64,000 bases of DNA from Ancylobacter pratisalsi (GTDB lineage: Bacteria > Pseudomonadota > Alphaproteobacteria > Rhizobiales > Xanthobacteraceae): the NCBI RefSeq assembly GCF_010669125.1, contig NZ_CP048630.1, forward strand, positions 2,864,001 through 2,928,000, given 5' to 3'. The notes under the pieces were generated by a model. It was not told the DNA's origin. It saw only the letters and a list, made by a program, of their open reading frames with translations, and made no database searches. Made by a program: the position numbers and the translations under genes. How positions within the stretch are numbered: position 1 is the first letter of the stretch; the number at the start of each line of letters is the position of its first letter. Positions 1 through 7,397 of this stretch are shown one piece after another.

Positions 1-613
1 CGGTGGTGAGGAACGGGGCGGTGAGCGGGGTGTCGACCACGCCCGGCGCGATGGCATTGACGCGGATGCCGTACTGCCCAAGCTCGATCGCGAGTGTTTC
101 GGTGATGTGGTTGAGCGCGATCTTGCAGGCGCCATAGCAGCCCTCGCCGCCGGGAGCGGGGTTGAAGGCATCCAACGAGCTCATCAGGATGATCGAGCCG
201 CCTTTTCCGGCGGCCCTCATCAGCTTGCCGGCCACCTGCGCGCCATAGACGAAAGAGACGAGATTCAGACGCAGCATCGCGTCCAGGGCGTCTTCCTCGA
301 CATCGATCCAGTCGCACATGGCGCCATCGATGAAGCCGCCGGCATTGTTGACCCACACATCGACATGGCCGAACGCCGCGAGCGCGGCCTCGCCGAGGGA
401 CTCCATCGCCTTCCGGGAGGTGACGTCCGTGGTGCAGATCGCCACCTCGCCGCCCTTGGCCTCGATCTCCGCCTTCAGGCTTTCGAGATCCTGGAGACCA
501 CGCGCCGCCGCGACGATTTTCGCGCCCTGCGCGGCATAGGTCGTGGCGATGGCGCGACCAAGGCCCTTGCCGGCTCCGGTGACGACGCAGACCTTACCTT
601 CGAGAGAGAACAT
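1..613 (-). CDS. SDR-family oxidoreductase (3' end beyond window)
   Basis: A short-chain dehydrogenase/reductase, cut by the left edge of the window, so about 204 N-terminal codons are visible. The Rossmann motif TGAGKGLG lies near residues 13-20, NNAG follows in the middle, and the catalytic YGACK (YxxxK) is present with an upstream SS. These show an intact NAD(P)H-binding fold and active site. It starts 14 bases after the stop of the FAD oxidoreductase on the same strand and is the last visible gene of the ABC-importer operon. A role in oxidising or reducing a product of the neighbouring FAD enzyme is inference. The family is certain; the substrate is unknown. Confidence 0.9.
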   Translation of the reverse strand, partial: MFSLEGKVCVVTGAGKGLGRAIATTYAAQGAKIVAAARGLQDLESLKAEIEAKGGEVAICTTDVTSRKAMESLGEAALAAFGHVDVWVNNAGGFIDGAMCDWIDVEEDALDAMLRLNLVSFVYGAQVAGKLMRAAGKGGSIILMSSLDAFNPAPGGEGCYGACKIALNHITETLAIELGQYGIRVNAIAPGVVDTPLTAPFLTT

Positions 614-627
614 GGGCTTTTCCTGGT

Positions 628-1926
628 TCAGGTGAACAGAAGCGTGTTGCGATACAGGCGGATGGCCGCGTCGTAGCCCTCGCGGGCCAGGGCGCGGTTC
701 GGGTAGGCATGTGGCGCGGTGCGGGGCAGCGGCGTCTGGAGGGTCTCGCCCAGCGCGAGACGCGCCAGCATGGCGCCGAAATAGGTATTGGGCGCGATGC
801 CCCGCCCGTTGCAGCCGAGCGTGGCGAGCAGGCCCGGACGGGGTTCGACGAAATGCGGCAGTCGGTCCGGCGTCTGGCCGAGGCGCCCGGACCAGCGGAA
901 GCGCCATGGGAAGCGCGGCGCCTGCGGGAAGACAAAGCGCAGCGCGCGGTCGGCCCACCCGGTGGAATCGAGCCCTTTCGGCAGGAAGCCGATGCACCCG
1001 ACCATCAGGCGACCTTCCGGGTCGTAGCGGAAAAACAGCGGCACCTTGTGGGTGTCGTAAAGCGAATGCCCCTGCGGGAAAATCCGCGCCCGCCATGCGG
1101 CCGGCAGCGGATCGGTGGCGAAGCCGAAGGCGCCGAGCGGCATGATCTCTTCGCGCAGCTCCGGCAACAGATCGCCGCTATAGGCGTTGGTCGACACGAT
1201 GACCTTGTCGGCCTGGATGGTGCAGTCGCCGGCCTGTGCCAGCCAGGTGCCGTTTTTCGCCGTGAGCCCGGTCACGGTTCGCCCGGTGGCGATGCGCAGC
1301 CCGAACCGCGTCGCCGCGCTCGCGAGGCCGCGAATATAGGCCAGCGGCTGGATGGTGAAGCCGCGCCGGTCGAGCAGCGCCGCCCCGTAGCGCCGCGAGC
1401 CGGTCAGGGCTTCAAGGTCGTGGCCTTCCACCATCACGACATCCGCGCCGAGCCTCTGCCACGCCTCGGTCTGGGCGTGCAGGACGCGCGCGGCGCCGGA
1501 GGAATGGGCGGCACGGATGATCGGCCTGTCATCGAGGAAACAGGCAATGGCATGTTCAGCGATCAGCGCGCGCACCATGGCGGGCGCCGCTCCCAATTCG
1601 GTGACGAAACGGCGGCCATGATCGGGGCCGAGATGGCGGGCAATCTCCTCGGGGCCGAGGAACTGGCCGGGATTGACCATGCCGGCATTGCGGCCGGTGG
1701 AGCCGGCGCCGATTTCCCGCGCCTCGATCAGGATGGCCCGTGCGCCCGCCTGCGCGAGTTTCAACCCGGCGGTGACGCCGTTGAAGCCGCCGCCGATGAT
1801 CAGCACATCACAGCGCTCTTCGGCACCGAGCGTGGCCTCGGGCGGCGGTGGACCGGCCGTGGCGCTCCACATGCAGTGACCGAGCGTGGGCTCGGCGCCG
1901 GCGAGAAGTGGAAGGTCGAGCCTCAT
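628..1926 (-). CDS. FAD-dependent oxidoreductase (DAO family)
   Basis: A 432-residue flavoprotein of the D-amino-acid oxidase/glycine oxidase/gamma-glutamylputrescine oxidase superfamily. The dinucleotide-binding motif IIGGGFNGVTAG lies near residue 43, followed by an acidic strand end (LIEARE) and the GSTGRNAGMVNPG segment typical of DAO members. The ATG overlaps the stop of the upstream ATPase gene as ATGA, which fixes the start at 1926; the open frame runs further upstream but would overlap the ATPase. Position in the importer operon suggests it oxidises an imported amine or amino acid, releasing an imine or aldehyde that the next gene, an SDR, could handle. Substrate not determinable. Confidence 0.9.
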   Translation of the reverse strand: MRLDLPLLAGAEPTLGHCMWSATAGPPPPEATLGAEERCDVLIIGGGFNGVTAGLKLAQAGARAILIEAREIGAGSTGRNAGMVNPGQFLGPEEIARHLGPDHGRRFVTELGAAPAMVRALIAEHAIACFLDDRPIIRAAHSSGAARVLHAQTEAWQRLGADVVMVEGHDLEALTGSRRYGAALLDRRGFTIQPLAYIRGLASAATRFGLRIATGRTVTGLTAKNGTWLAQAGDCTIQADKVIVSTNAYSGDLLPELREEIMPLGAFGFATDPLPAAWRARIFPQGHSLYDTHKVPLFFRYDPEGRLMVGCIGFLPKGLDSTGWADRALRFVFPQAPRFPWRFRWSGRLGQTPDRLPHFVEPRPGLLATLGCNGRGIAPNTYFGAMLARLALGETLQTPLPRTAPHAYPNRALAREGYDAAIRLYRNTLLFT

Positions 1927-2870
1927 GCCGCGCCTCCCGCGAAGGCCGGCATTTCCTCGGCGCGGTGACAGGCGGCCAGATGGGCGTTGTCGATCTGCCG
2001 CAGGATCGGGGCGGTCGTGGCGCAGCGGTCTATCGCCAGCGGGCAGCGGGTGCGGAAGCGACACCCGCTCGGGGGCGAGAGCGGGCTTGGCAACTCGCCG
2101 GTGAGCGGGGCCTCGGTCGCGTCCTCCTGCGTCGTTGCCACCAGCGCGCGGGTGTAGGGGTGACGCGGGTGGTGCCACACGTCCTCGACCGGGCCGGTTT
2201 CGACGATGACCCCGAGATACATCACCGCGATGCGATGCGAGACATAGCGGATGACGTCGAGGTCGTGGGAAATGAAGAGGTAGGAGAGCGTCCGCTCAAG
2301 CTGCAGCTCGACCAGCAGGTTGAGGACCTGGGCCTGCACCGAGACATCCAGCGCCGACACCGGCTCGTCACAGACGATGATCGTGGGCTCCAGCACGAGG
2401 GCGCGCGCGATGCCGACGCGCTGGCGCTGGCCGCCCGAGAGCTGGTGCGGCAGGCGGTCCGCCAGTTCCGCCGACAAACCGACGCGGGCGAGAAGCTCGC
2501 CCACCCGGACGCGCCGCTCGGCCCGGCTGCCGACGCGGTGGACGGACAGCGGCATCTCCACGATCTCGCGCACGGTGAGGCGCGGGTTGAGGCTTCCGAA
2601 CGGATCCTGAAAGATCATCTGTATCTGCTTCGACAGCGCGATGCGCCGGCGCGGATCGGTCCTGGTGCCGTCGATGACGATGTCGCCCGATGTCGGCGGA
2701 TTGAGGCCGGTCACGGCGCGGGCGAGGGAGGATTTCCCGCAGCCGGACTCCCCGACCAGGCCCAGCGTCTCGCCCGGCGCGATCTCCAGATTGACGCCGG
2801 CGACGGCATAGACGGTGCCGCCCTGCGTGCGGTGTTCGACGGTGAGGTCGTTGACGAGAAGCCTGTTCAC
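1923..2870 (-). CDS. Peptide/nickel-type ABC transporter ATPase (OppF/DppF-like)
   Basis: A 315-residue ATP-binding subunit. It shows Walker A GESGCGKSS, signature LSGGQRQRVGIARAL, Walker B IIVCDEPVSALD and the H-loop ISHDL. The C-terminal oligopeptide-transport region with a Cys-containing stretch (CRFRTRCPLA) is typical of OppF/DppF. GTG at 2870 overlaps the stop of the upstream ATPase (GTGA) and gives the family length; the longer open frame to 2993 would run into that gene. With the OppD-like subunit it should form the heterodimeric motor of the importer encoded by the next five genes upstream. Cytoplasmic face of the inner membrane. Confidence 0.95.
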   Translation of the reverse strand: MNRLLVNDLTVEHRTQGGTVYAVAGVNLEIAPGETLGLVGESGCGKSSLARAVTGLNPPTSGDIVIDGTRTDPRRRIALSKQIQMIFQDPFGSLNPRLTVREIVEMPLSVHRVGSRAERRVRVGELLARVGLSAELADRLPHQLSGGQRQRVGIARALVLEPTIIVCDEPVSALDVSVQAQVLNLLVELQLERTLSYLFISHDLDVIRYVSHRIAVMYLGVIVETGPVEDVWHHPRHPYTRALVATTQEDATEAPLTGELPSPLSPPSGCRFRTRCPLAIDRCATTAPILRQIDNAHLAACHRAEEMPAFAGGAA

Positions 2871-3859
2871 GCGGCGCCCTCCTTCACCAGCGGATGGAAG
2901 CAGCTCACCGCGCGCTCGCCGTGCCGCGTGGCGACAGGTGGTGTCGTCGTGCAGATATCGGTGACGAGGCCGCAGCGCGGAGCGAACGCGCATCCCGGCG
3001 GCCGGGCATCGGGTGAAGGCACCGTGCCCGGAATTTCGCGCAGCTGGTGATGCTGGGTGGCGAAGCTGCCATGCGGGCGGGCCCCGAGAAGCCCCTCGGT
3101 GTAGGGATGCACCGGCGCGCGAAACACGTCGGCGACCTGGCCGGTCTCGACGATGCGGCCGGAATACATCACCGCCACGTCATCGGCGAGCGCGCGCACC
3201 GAGCGCAGATCATGGGTGATGAACAGCATGCCGAGCCCGAATTCGCGCTGCAGCGAGGCCAGCAGATCGAGCACCTGCGCCGAAATGGTCACGTCGAGAG
3301 CCGTGGTCGGCTCGTCGGCGAGAATGAGCCGGGGATTGCCGGCGAGGGCGATCGCGATCATCACCCGCTGGCGCATGCCACCGGAAAGCCGGTGCGGGTA
3401 CTCGCCCAGCCGCGAGCGGGCGGCGGGAATGCCGACGAGATCGAGCAGTTCAAGCGCCCGCCGGCGCATCGCCTCGCCGGAGAGGCCGGTATGCAGGCGG
3501 ATGGACTCGGTGAGCTGGCGCTCGACGGTGAGCACCGGGTTGAGCGCGGTGAGCGGGTCCTGGAAGATCATGGCCACACGTCCGCCGCGATAGGCGCGAA
3601 GCTCCCGCGGCGGCAGTGCAGCGAGGTCCGTGCCCTCGAACCGGAGGCTCCCGCCCGTGCGCTGCATGGCGTGCGGCGGCAGCAGGCCCATGATGGCAAG
3701 TGCGGTCAGCGACTTGCCGGCCCCGGATTCCCCGACCAGCGCCAGGGTCTTCCCGGCCTCGACGGTGAAGTCGATGCCGTCGATGACATGGGCGCCGTTG
3801 CGCAGGGCAATGGTGAGGCCGCGCACGTCCAGCAGCGGCGGAGCGAGGGGACCGGTCAT
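2867..3859 (-). CDS. Peptide/nickel-type ABC transporter ATPase (OppD/DppD-like)
   Basis: A 330-residue ABC ATPase with Walker A GESGAGKSLT near residue 43, signature LSGGMRQRVMIAIAL, Walker B LILADEPTTALD and the switch motif FITHDL. The LSGGM signature and the C-terminal Cys-rich segment (PGCAFAPRCGLV) mark the OppD/DppD subgroup. It begins 12 bases after the second permease stop and overlaps the OppF-like gene by 4 bp, so translational coupling is likely. Works with the OppF-like subunit to power uptake of a peptide-like or other small solute. Transporter class certain, substrate not. Confidence 0.95.
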   Translation of the reverse strand: MTGPLAPPLLDVRGLTIALRNGAHVIDGIDFTVEAGKTLALVGESGAGKSLTALAIMGLLPPHAMQRTGGSLRFEGTDLAALPPRELRAYRGGRVAMIFQDPLTALNPVLTVERQLTESIRLHTGLSGEAMRRRALELLDLVGIPAARSRLGEYPHRLSGGMRQRVMIAIALAGNPRLILADEPTTALDVTISAQVLDLLASLQREFGLGMLFITHDLRSVRALADDVAVMYSGRIVETGQVADVFRAPVHPYTEGLLGARPHGSFATQHHQLREIPGTVPSPDARPPGCAFAPRCGLVTDICTTTPPVATRHGERAVSCFHPLVKEGAA

Positions 3860-3871
3860 CTCGTCGCTCTC

Positions 3872-4720
3872 CTAGCGTTTGCGGAAATAGGGGTTGAGCG
3901 CATCGTTGACGGCGTCGCCAAGCAGGTTGAGCGCCAGAACGGTGAGCACGATGAACAGGCTGGGAATGATCGAGATGTACCAGGAGGTACGGATCGAGGA
4001 GCGGCCGGCATTGATCAGCGTGCCCCAGCTCATGACGTTCGGATCGCCGAGCCCGAGGAAGGAGAGGCCCGCCTCGGTGATGATGGCGGTGGCCACCAGC
4101 ACGGCGGTCGCGACGATGACCGGCGAGAGGCTGTTGGGCAGGATCTGCGTGAAGATGATGCGGGCGTGCGACATGCCCACGAGCCGGCAGGCATCGACAT
4201 ATTCCATCGCCCGCACGCGCAGCACTTCGGCGCGGGTCAGGCGCGCGATGGGCGGCCATGAAACGGTGGCGATGGCGAGGATGATGTTGAACAGCGACGG
4301 CGAGAGGATGCCCACCAGCACGATGGCGAAGAGAAAGCCGGGAATGGTCTGGATCGCATCGGTGACGCGCATCAGCACCGCGTCGGCCTTGCCGCCGAAA
4401 TAGCCCGAGACCGACCCGACGAAGATGCCGACGATGAGCGCGCAGGCGGTCGCCACGAAACCCACCAGCAGCGAGATGCGCGAGCCGTAGAAGATACCGG
4501 CCAGCATGTCGCGCCCGAGCGGGTCGGTGCCGAAGGGCAGGCCTTCGCGGGTGCCGGGCCACAGATAGGGCCGCGAGACCAGGGCGAATGGGCCGCGCGG
4601 AAAGAACAGGCCCGCCGTCGCCGCCATGAAGAAGATGGAGAGCAGCGCGAAGAGGCCGATGACGCCCGCGGGAGAGCGCAGCACCCGGCCGAGAAGGGAG
4701 GAGGAACCGAATACGCTCAT
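3872..4720 (-). CDS. ABC transporter permease (DppC-like)
   Basis: A 282-residue integral membrane subunit of the OppC/DppC family. An N-terminal membrane segment follows a short cytoplasmic lead. The characteristic periplasmic stretch PFGTDPLGRDMLAGIFYGSR comes next, then the multi-helix permease core with the EAA-like loop (EYVDACRLVGMSHARIIFTQ). It overlaps the DppB-like gene by 4 bp at its start. Partner of that permease in forming the channel. No anomalies seen. Confidence 0.95.
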   Translation of the reverse strand: MSVFGSSSLLGRVLRSPAGVIGLFALLSIFFMAATAGLFFPRGPFALVSRPYLWPGTREGLPFGTDPLGRDMLAGIFYGSRISLLVGFVATACALIVGIFVGSVSGYFGGKADAVLMRVTDAIQTIPGFLFAIVLVGILSPSLFNIILAIATVSWPPIARLTRAEVLRVRAMEYVDACRLVGMSHARIIFTQILPNSLSPVIVATAVLVATAIITEAGLSFLGLGDPNVMSWGTLINAGRSSIRTSWYISIIPSLFIVLTVLALNLLGDAVNDALNPYFRKR

Positions 4721-5688
4721 CGGGCAATCTTCACGCGCGGATCGAGGAGTGTGTAGACGACGTCGATGGCGAGATTCACGAAGATCGTCACGAAGGCGCA
4801 GACGATCAGAATGCCGAGGATGAGCGGATAATCGCGCTGGAACACCGCGTCATAGGCGAGCCGGCCAATGCCCGGCAGGCCGAAGATCGTCTCCGTCAGC
4901 ACCGCGCCGCCGAACAGCTCCGCCACCTGGAGACCCACCATGGTGACCACGGGCAGCAGAGCGTTGCGCAGCGCGTGGCCGAGGATGACGTGGGTGGTCG
5001 ACAGGCCCTTGGCATGGGCGGTGCGGATGTAGTCCTGGTCGAGCACCTGCAGCATCGAGGCGCGGGCGAGCCGAGTGTAGATCGCGATATAGAAGAGCGA
5101 CAGCGACACCACCGGCAGGATCATGTGCCGGGTGATGTCGAGCGCGGTGCCCCAGACCCCCAGTTCCACGCCCGGCGTGGTGAGGCCGGCGAGCGGCAGC
5201 CATTTCAGCTTCACGCTGAAGATCAGCATCAGCGCGAGACCGCTCAGGAAGATCGGCGTGGCATAGAACAGCAGCACCACCATGGAGACGATGATGTCGA
5301 GGGGGCGGTGCGCATGGCGGGCGCTGACGACACCGGCCAGCGTGCCGACGAACACCGCGACGAATACCGAGCAGATGACCAGCAGCCCCGTCGCCGGAAG
5401 CCGTTGCAGGATGAGCGACAGCACGCTGGTGGAATTGCGGTAGGAGTAACCCAGGTCGCCTTGCACGATGCCGCCGACATAGTGATAGAGCTGGATCAGT
5501 ACCGGCTGGTCGAGCCCGTAGCGGGCGCGAAGCGTCGCCATGAGCGTGGCATCCATGTCGCCCTGCTGGCCGGCCATGATGTCCACCATGTCGCCGGGCA
5601 CCAGTCGCAGCAGAAAGAAGCTGCCGACGATGATCAGGCAGATCACGATCAGCGATTGCAGGCAGCGGGTGCGCAGATAGCGAAACAT
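4717..5688 (-). CDS. ABC transporter permease (DppB-like)
   Basis: A 323-residue inner-membrane permease of the OppB/DppB family. A signal-anchor helix (RCLQSLIVICLIIVGSFFLL) opens it, followed by RLVPGD, the GDLGYSYRNSTSV segment and the EAA-type loop YIRTAHAKGLSTTHVILGHA. The start is set at ATG 5688, in front of MFRYLRTRCL, the normal beginning for the family; a 25-residue upstream extension lacks similarity. It follows the binding protein gene by 71 bases on the same strand. Pairs with the DppC-like permease to form the membrane pore. Confidence 0.95.
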   Translation of the reverse strand: MFRYLRTRCLQSLIVICLIIVGSFFLLRLVPGDMVDIMAGQQGDMDATLMATLRARYGLDQPVLIQLYHYVGGIVQGDLGYSYRNSTSVLSLILQRLPATGLLVICSVFVAVFVGTLAGVVSARHAHRPLDIIVSMVVLLFYATPIFLSGLALMLIFSVKLKWLPLAGLTTPGVELGVWGTALDITRHMILPVVSLSLFYIAIYTRLARASMLQVLDQDYIRTAHAKGLSTTHVILGHALRNALLPVVTMVGLQVAELFGGAVLTETIFGLPGIGRLAYDAVFQRDYPLILGILIVCAFVTIFVNLAIDVVYTLLDPRVKIAR

Positions 5689-5759
5689 TGGTCCGTTCAA
5701 GGGCCATCTCCCATCAGGGCGGGACGCGGCGGCAGCGTGACCGCCGCGTCCCAAAGTCG

Positions 5760-7397
5760 TCACTTCTTGGGGTCGACCCAGACGGTGGCGAAGTTTCCGT
5801 ACGTGCCGTGCGCGTCGATCGTGTAGTTGTGCACGCGCTTGTTGGCGACGGTCACGCTCTCGACCGCGACCAGCGGCAGGGCCGGCAGGTCTTCCATGGC
5901 GAGCTTCTGGAATTCGAGATACTCGGCCTTGCGCTTGGCCGGATCCATTTCGGAGGCGGCGGTCTCAAGGATCTCGTCCATCTTCGGGTTCACATAGTGG
6001 GAACCGTTGGAGAAGCCGACGCCCAGCTTGAAGCTCTTCGACCAGAAGGTGCGCTGGGTACCGATGGTCGGATCGGAACCGCCGGTCAGCAGGTTGATCG
6101 TCATCTGGAAATCGCGGTCGGTGTAGACGCGCTTCACGAAGCCGGCGAAGTCCTCGGTCCGCACGTTCAGCTCGATACCGACCCCGCGGAGCGCTTCGCG
6201 CATATAGGCGGCGATCTGGTTCTGAAGATCGCCATAGGGCAGGGGGTCGACGGTGATCTTCAGGCGAACGCCGTTGGCGTCGGGCTTGTAGCCGGCCTCG
6301 TCGAGGAGCGCCTTGGCCTTGGCCGGGTCGAAATCATATTTGGGCACGCCGTTGGTGTCGTAGAGCTGAGTGAGGTGCGGATGCAGGGGGGTCTCCGCAA
6401 CCAGACCGTAGCCGAACAGGATGTTCTCGACGATCCACTTCTTGTCGATCGCATGGGCGATCGCCTTGCGGACCCGGATGTCCTTCATGACCGGGTCGTC
6501 GAGATTGAATTCCATCATCGAGACTTCGTTCTGGAATTCGTAGCCCTTGGTCGTGGTGATGAAGTCGCCTTCCTCCTTCAGCCGCTCGATGTCCGCGGGC
6601 GGGATAAGGCTCTGGTTGACGATGTCGGCCTCGCCCGATTCCAGCATGGCGGCGCGGGTGGCGGCATCCGGCACGAAGCGGAAGATCAGCTTGTCGAGAT
6701 AGGGCTTCGACGTGTCCCAATAGTCCGGGTTGCGCTCCAGCACGAGATTGTCGCCCGGCTGGAAGGAGACGAAGCGGAACGGACCGGTGCCGACCGGCTT
6801 GAGGTTCGCCGGGTTGGTGGCGATGTCGGTGCCCTTGTAGAGATGCGCCGGCAGGATCTGGGTCTGCTGGGCGGCAAGGCTCTTGAGCATGCCCGGCGAC
6901 GGCTTGGAGAGCACGAACACCGCGGTGTTCTCGTCCGGTGTCTCGACGGCGGTGACGTTGCCGAAGATCGTGCGCCCGCGGCCGTGCAGCACCTTCCACG
7001 CGTTCATCGTGGTGTAGGCGACATCCTCGGAGGTAAAGGGCGCGCCGTCATGCCACTTCACGCCCTTGCGCAGGTGGAAGGTCACGCGCAGTCCATCCGG
7101 GCTCACCTCGTAGCTCTCGGCGAGCTGGGGGGTGACGTTCATGTCGAAATCATAGGTGAACAGGCTGTCGGAGATCTTCGACGACACCACCTGCTCGGCA
7201 CCCGCCGTGGTGAAGGCGGAGGTGAGGATCTGCGGCGCCGGCGAGATCACCATGGTCAGGGTGCCGCCGCGAGCCGGTTCGTCGGCCCGCGCCTGCGGGG
7301 CGAGGAACGCCGTGGTGCCGAGCACGGCCGCCGTACACGCGGCCAGGGACGCGGCGGTGAGGCCGGCCCGAAGGAATTTCAATGCACTGGCTCTCAT
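5760..7397 (-). CDS. ABC transporter substrate-binding protein, family 5
   Basis: A 545-residue periplasmic extracytoplasmic solute-binding protein (SBP_bac_5). A Sec signal peptide spans about residues 1-39 (positively charged start, Ala/Leu core, cleavage after QARADE or near it). The mature part has the family landmarks LAESYEVSPDGLRVTFHLRK, WHDGAPFTSEDV, the FRFVPD segment and RKAIAHAIDK. Its ATG overlaps the stop of the upstream molybdenum enzyme (ATGA), so the two are co-translated. It would deliver ligand to the permeases encoded downstream. Family members bind peptides, nickel, opines or other compounds; the ligand here is unknown. Confidence 0.95.
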   Translation of the reverse strand: MRASALKFLRAGLTAASLAACTAAVLGTTAFLAPQARADEPARGGTLTMVISPAPQILTSAFTTAGAEQVVSSKISDSLFTYDFDMNVTPQLAESYEVSPDGLRVTFHLRKGVKWHDGAPFTSEDVAYTTMNAWKVLHGRGRTIFGNVTAVETPDENTAVFVLSKPSPGMLKSLAAQQTQILPAHLYKGTDIATNPANLKPVGTGPFRFVSFQPGDNLVLERNPDYWDTSKPYLDKLIFRFVPDAATRAAMLESGEADIVNQSLIPPADIERLKEEGDFITTTKGYEFQNEVSMMEFNLDDPVMKDIRVRKAIAHAIDKKWIVENILFGYGLVAETPLHPHLTQLYDTNGVPKYDFDPAKAKALLDEAGYKPDANGVRLKITVDPLPYGDLQNQIAAYMREALRGVGIELNVRTEDFAGFVKRVYTDRDFQMTINLLTGGSDPTIGTQRTFWSKSFKLGVGFSNGSHYVNPKMDEILETAASEMDPAKRKAEYLEFQKLAMEDLPALPLVAVESVTVANKRVHNYTIDAHGTYGNFATVWVDPKK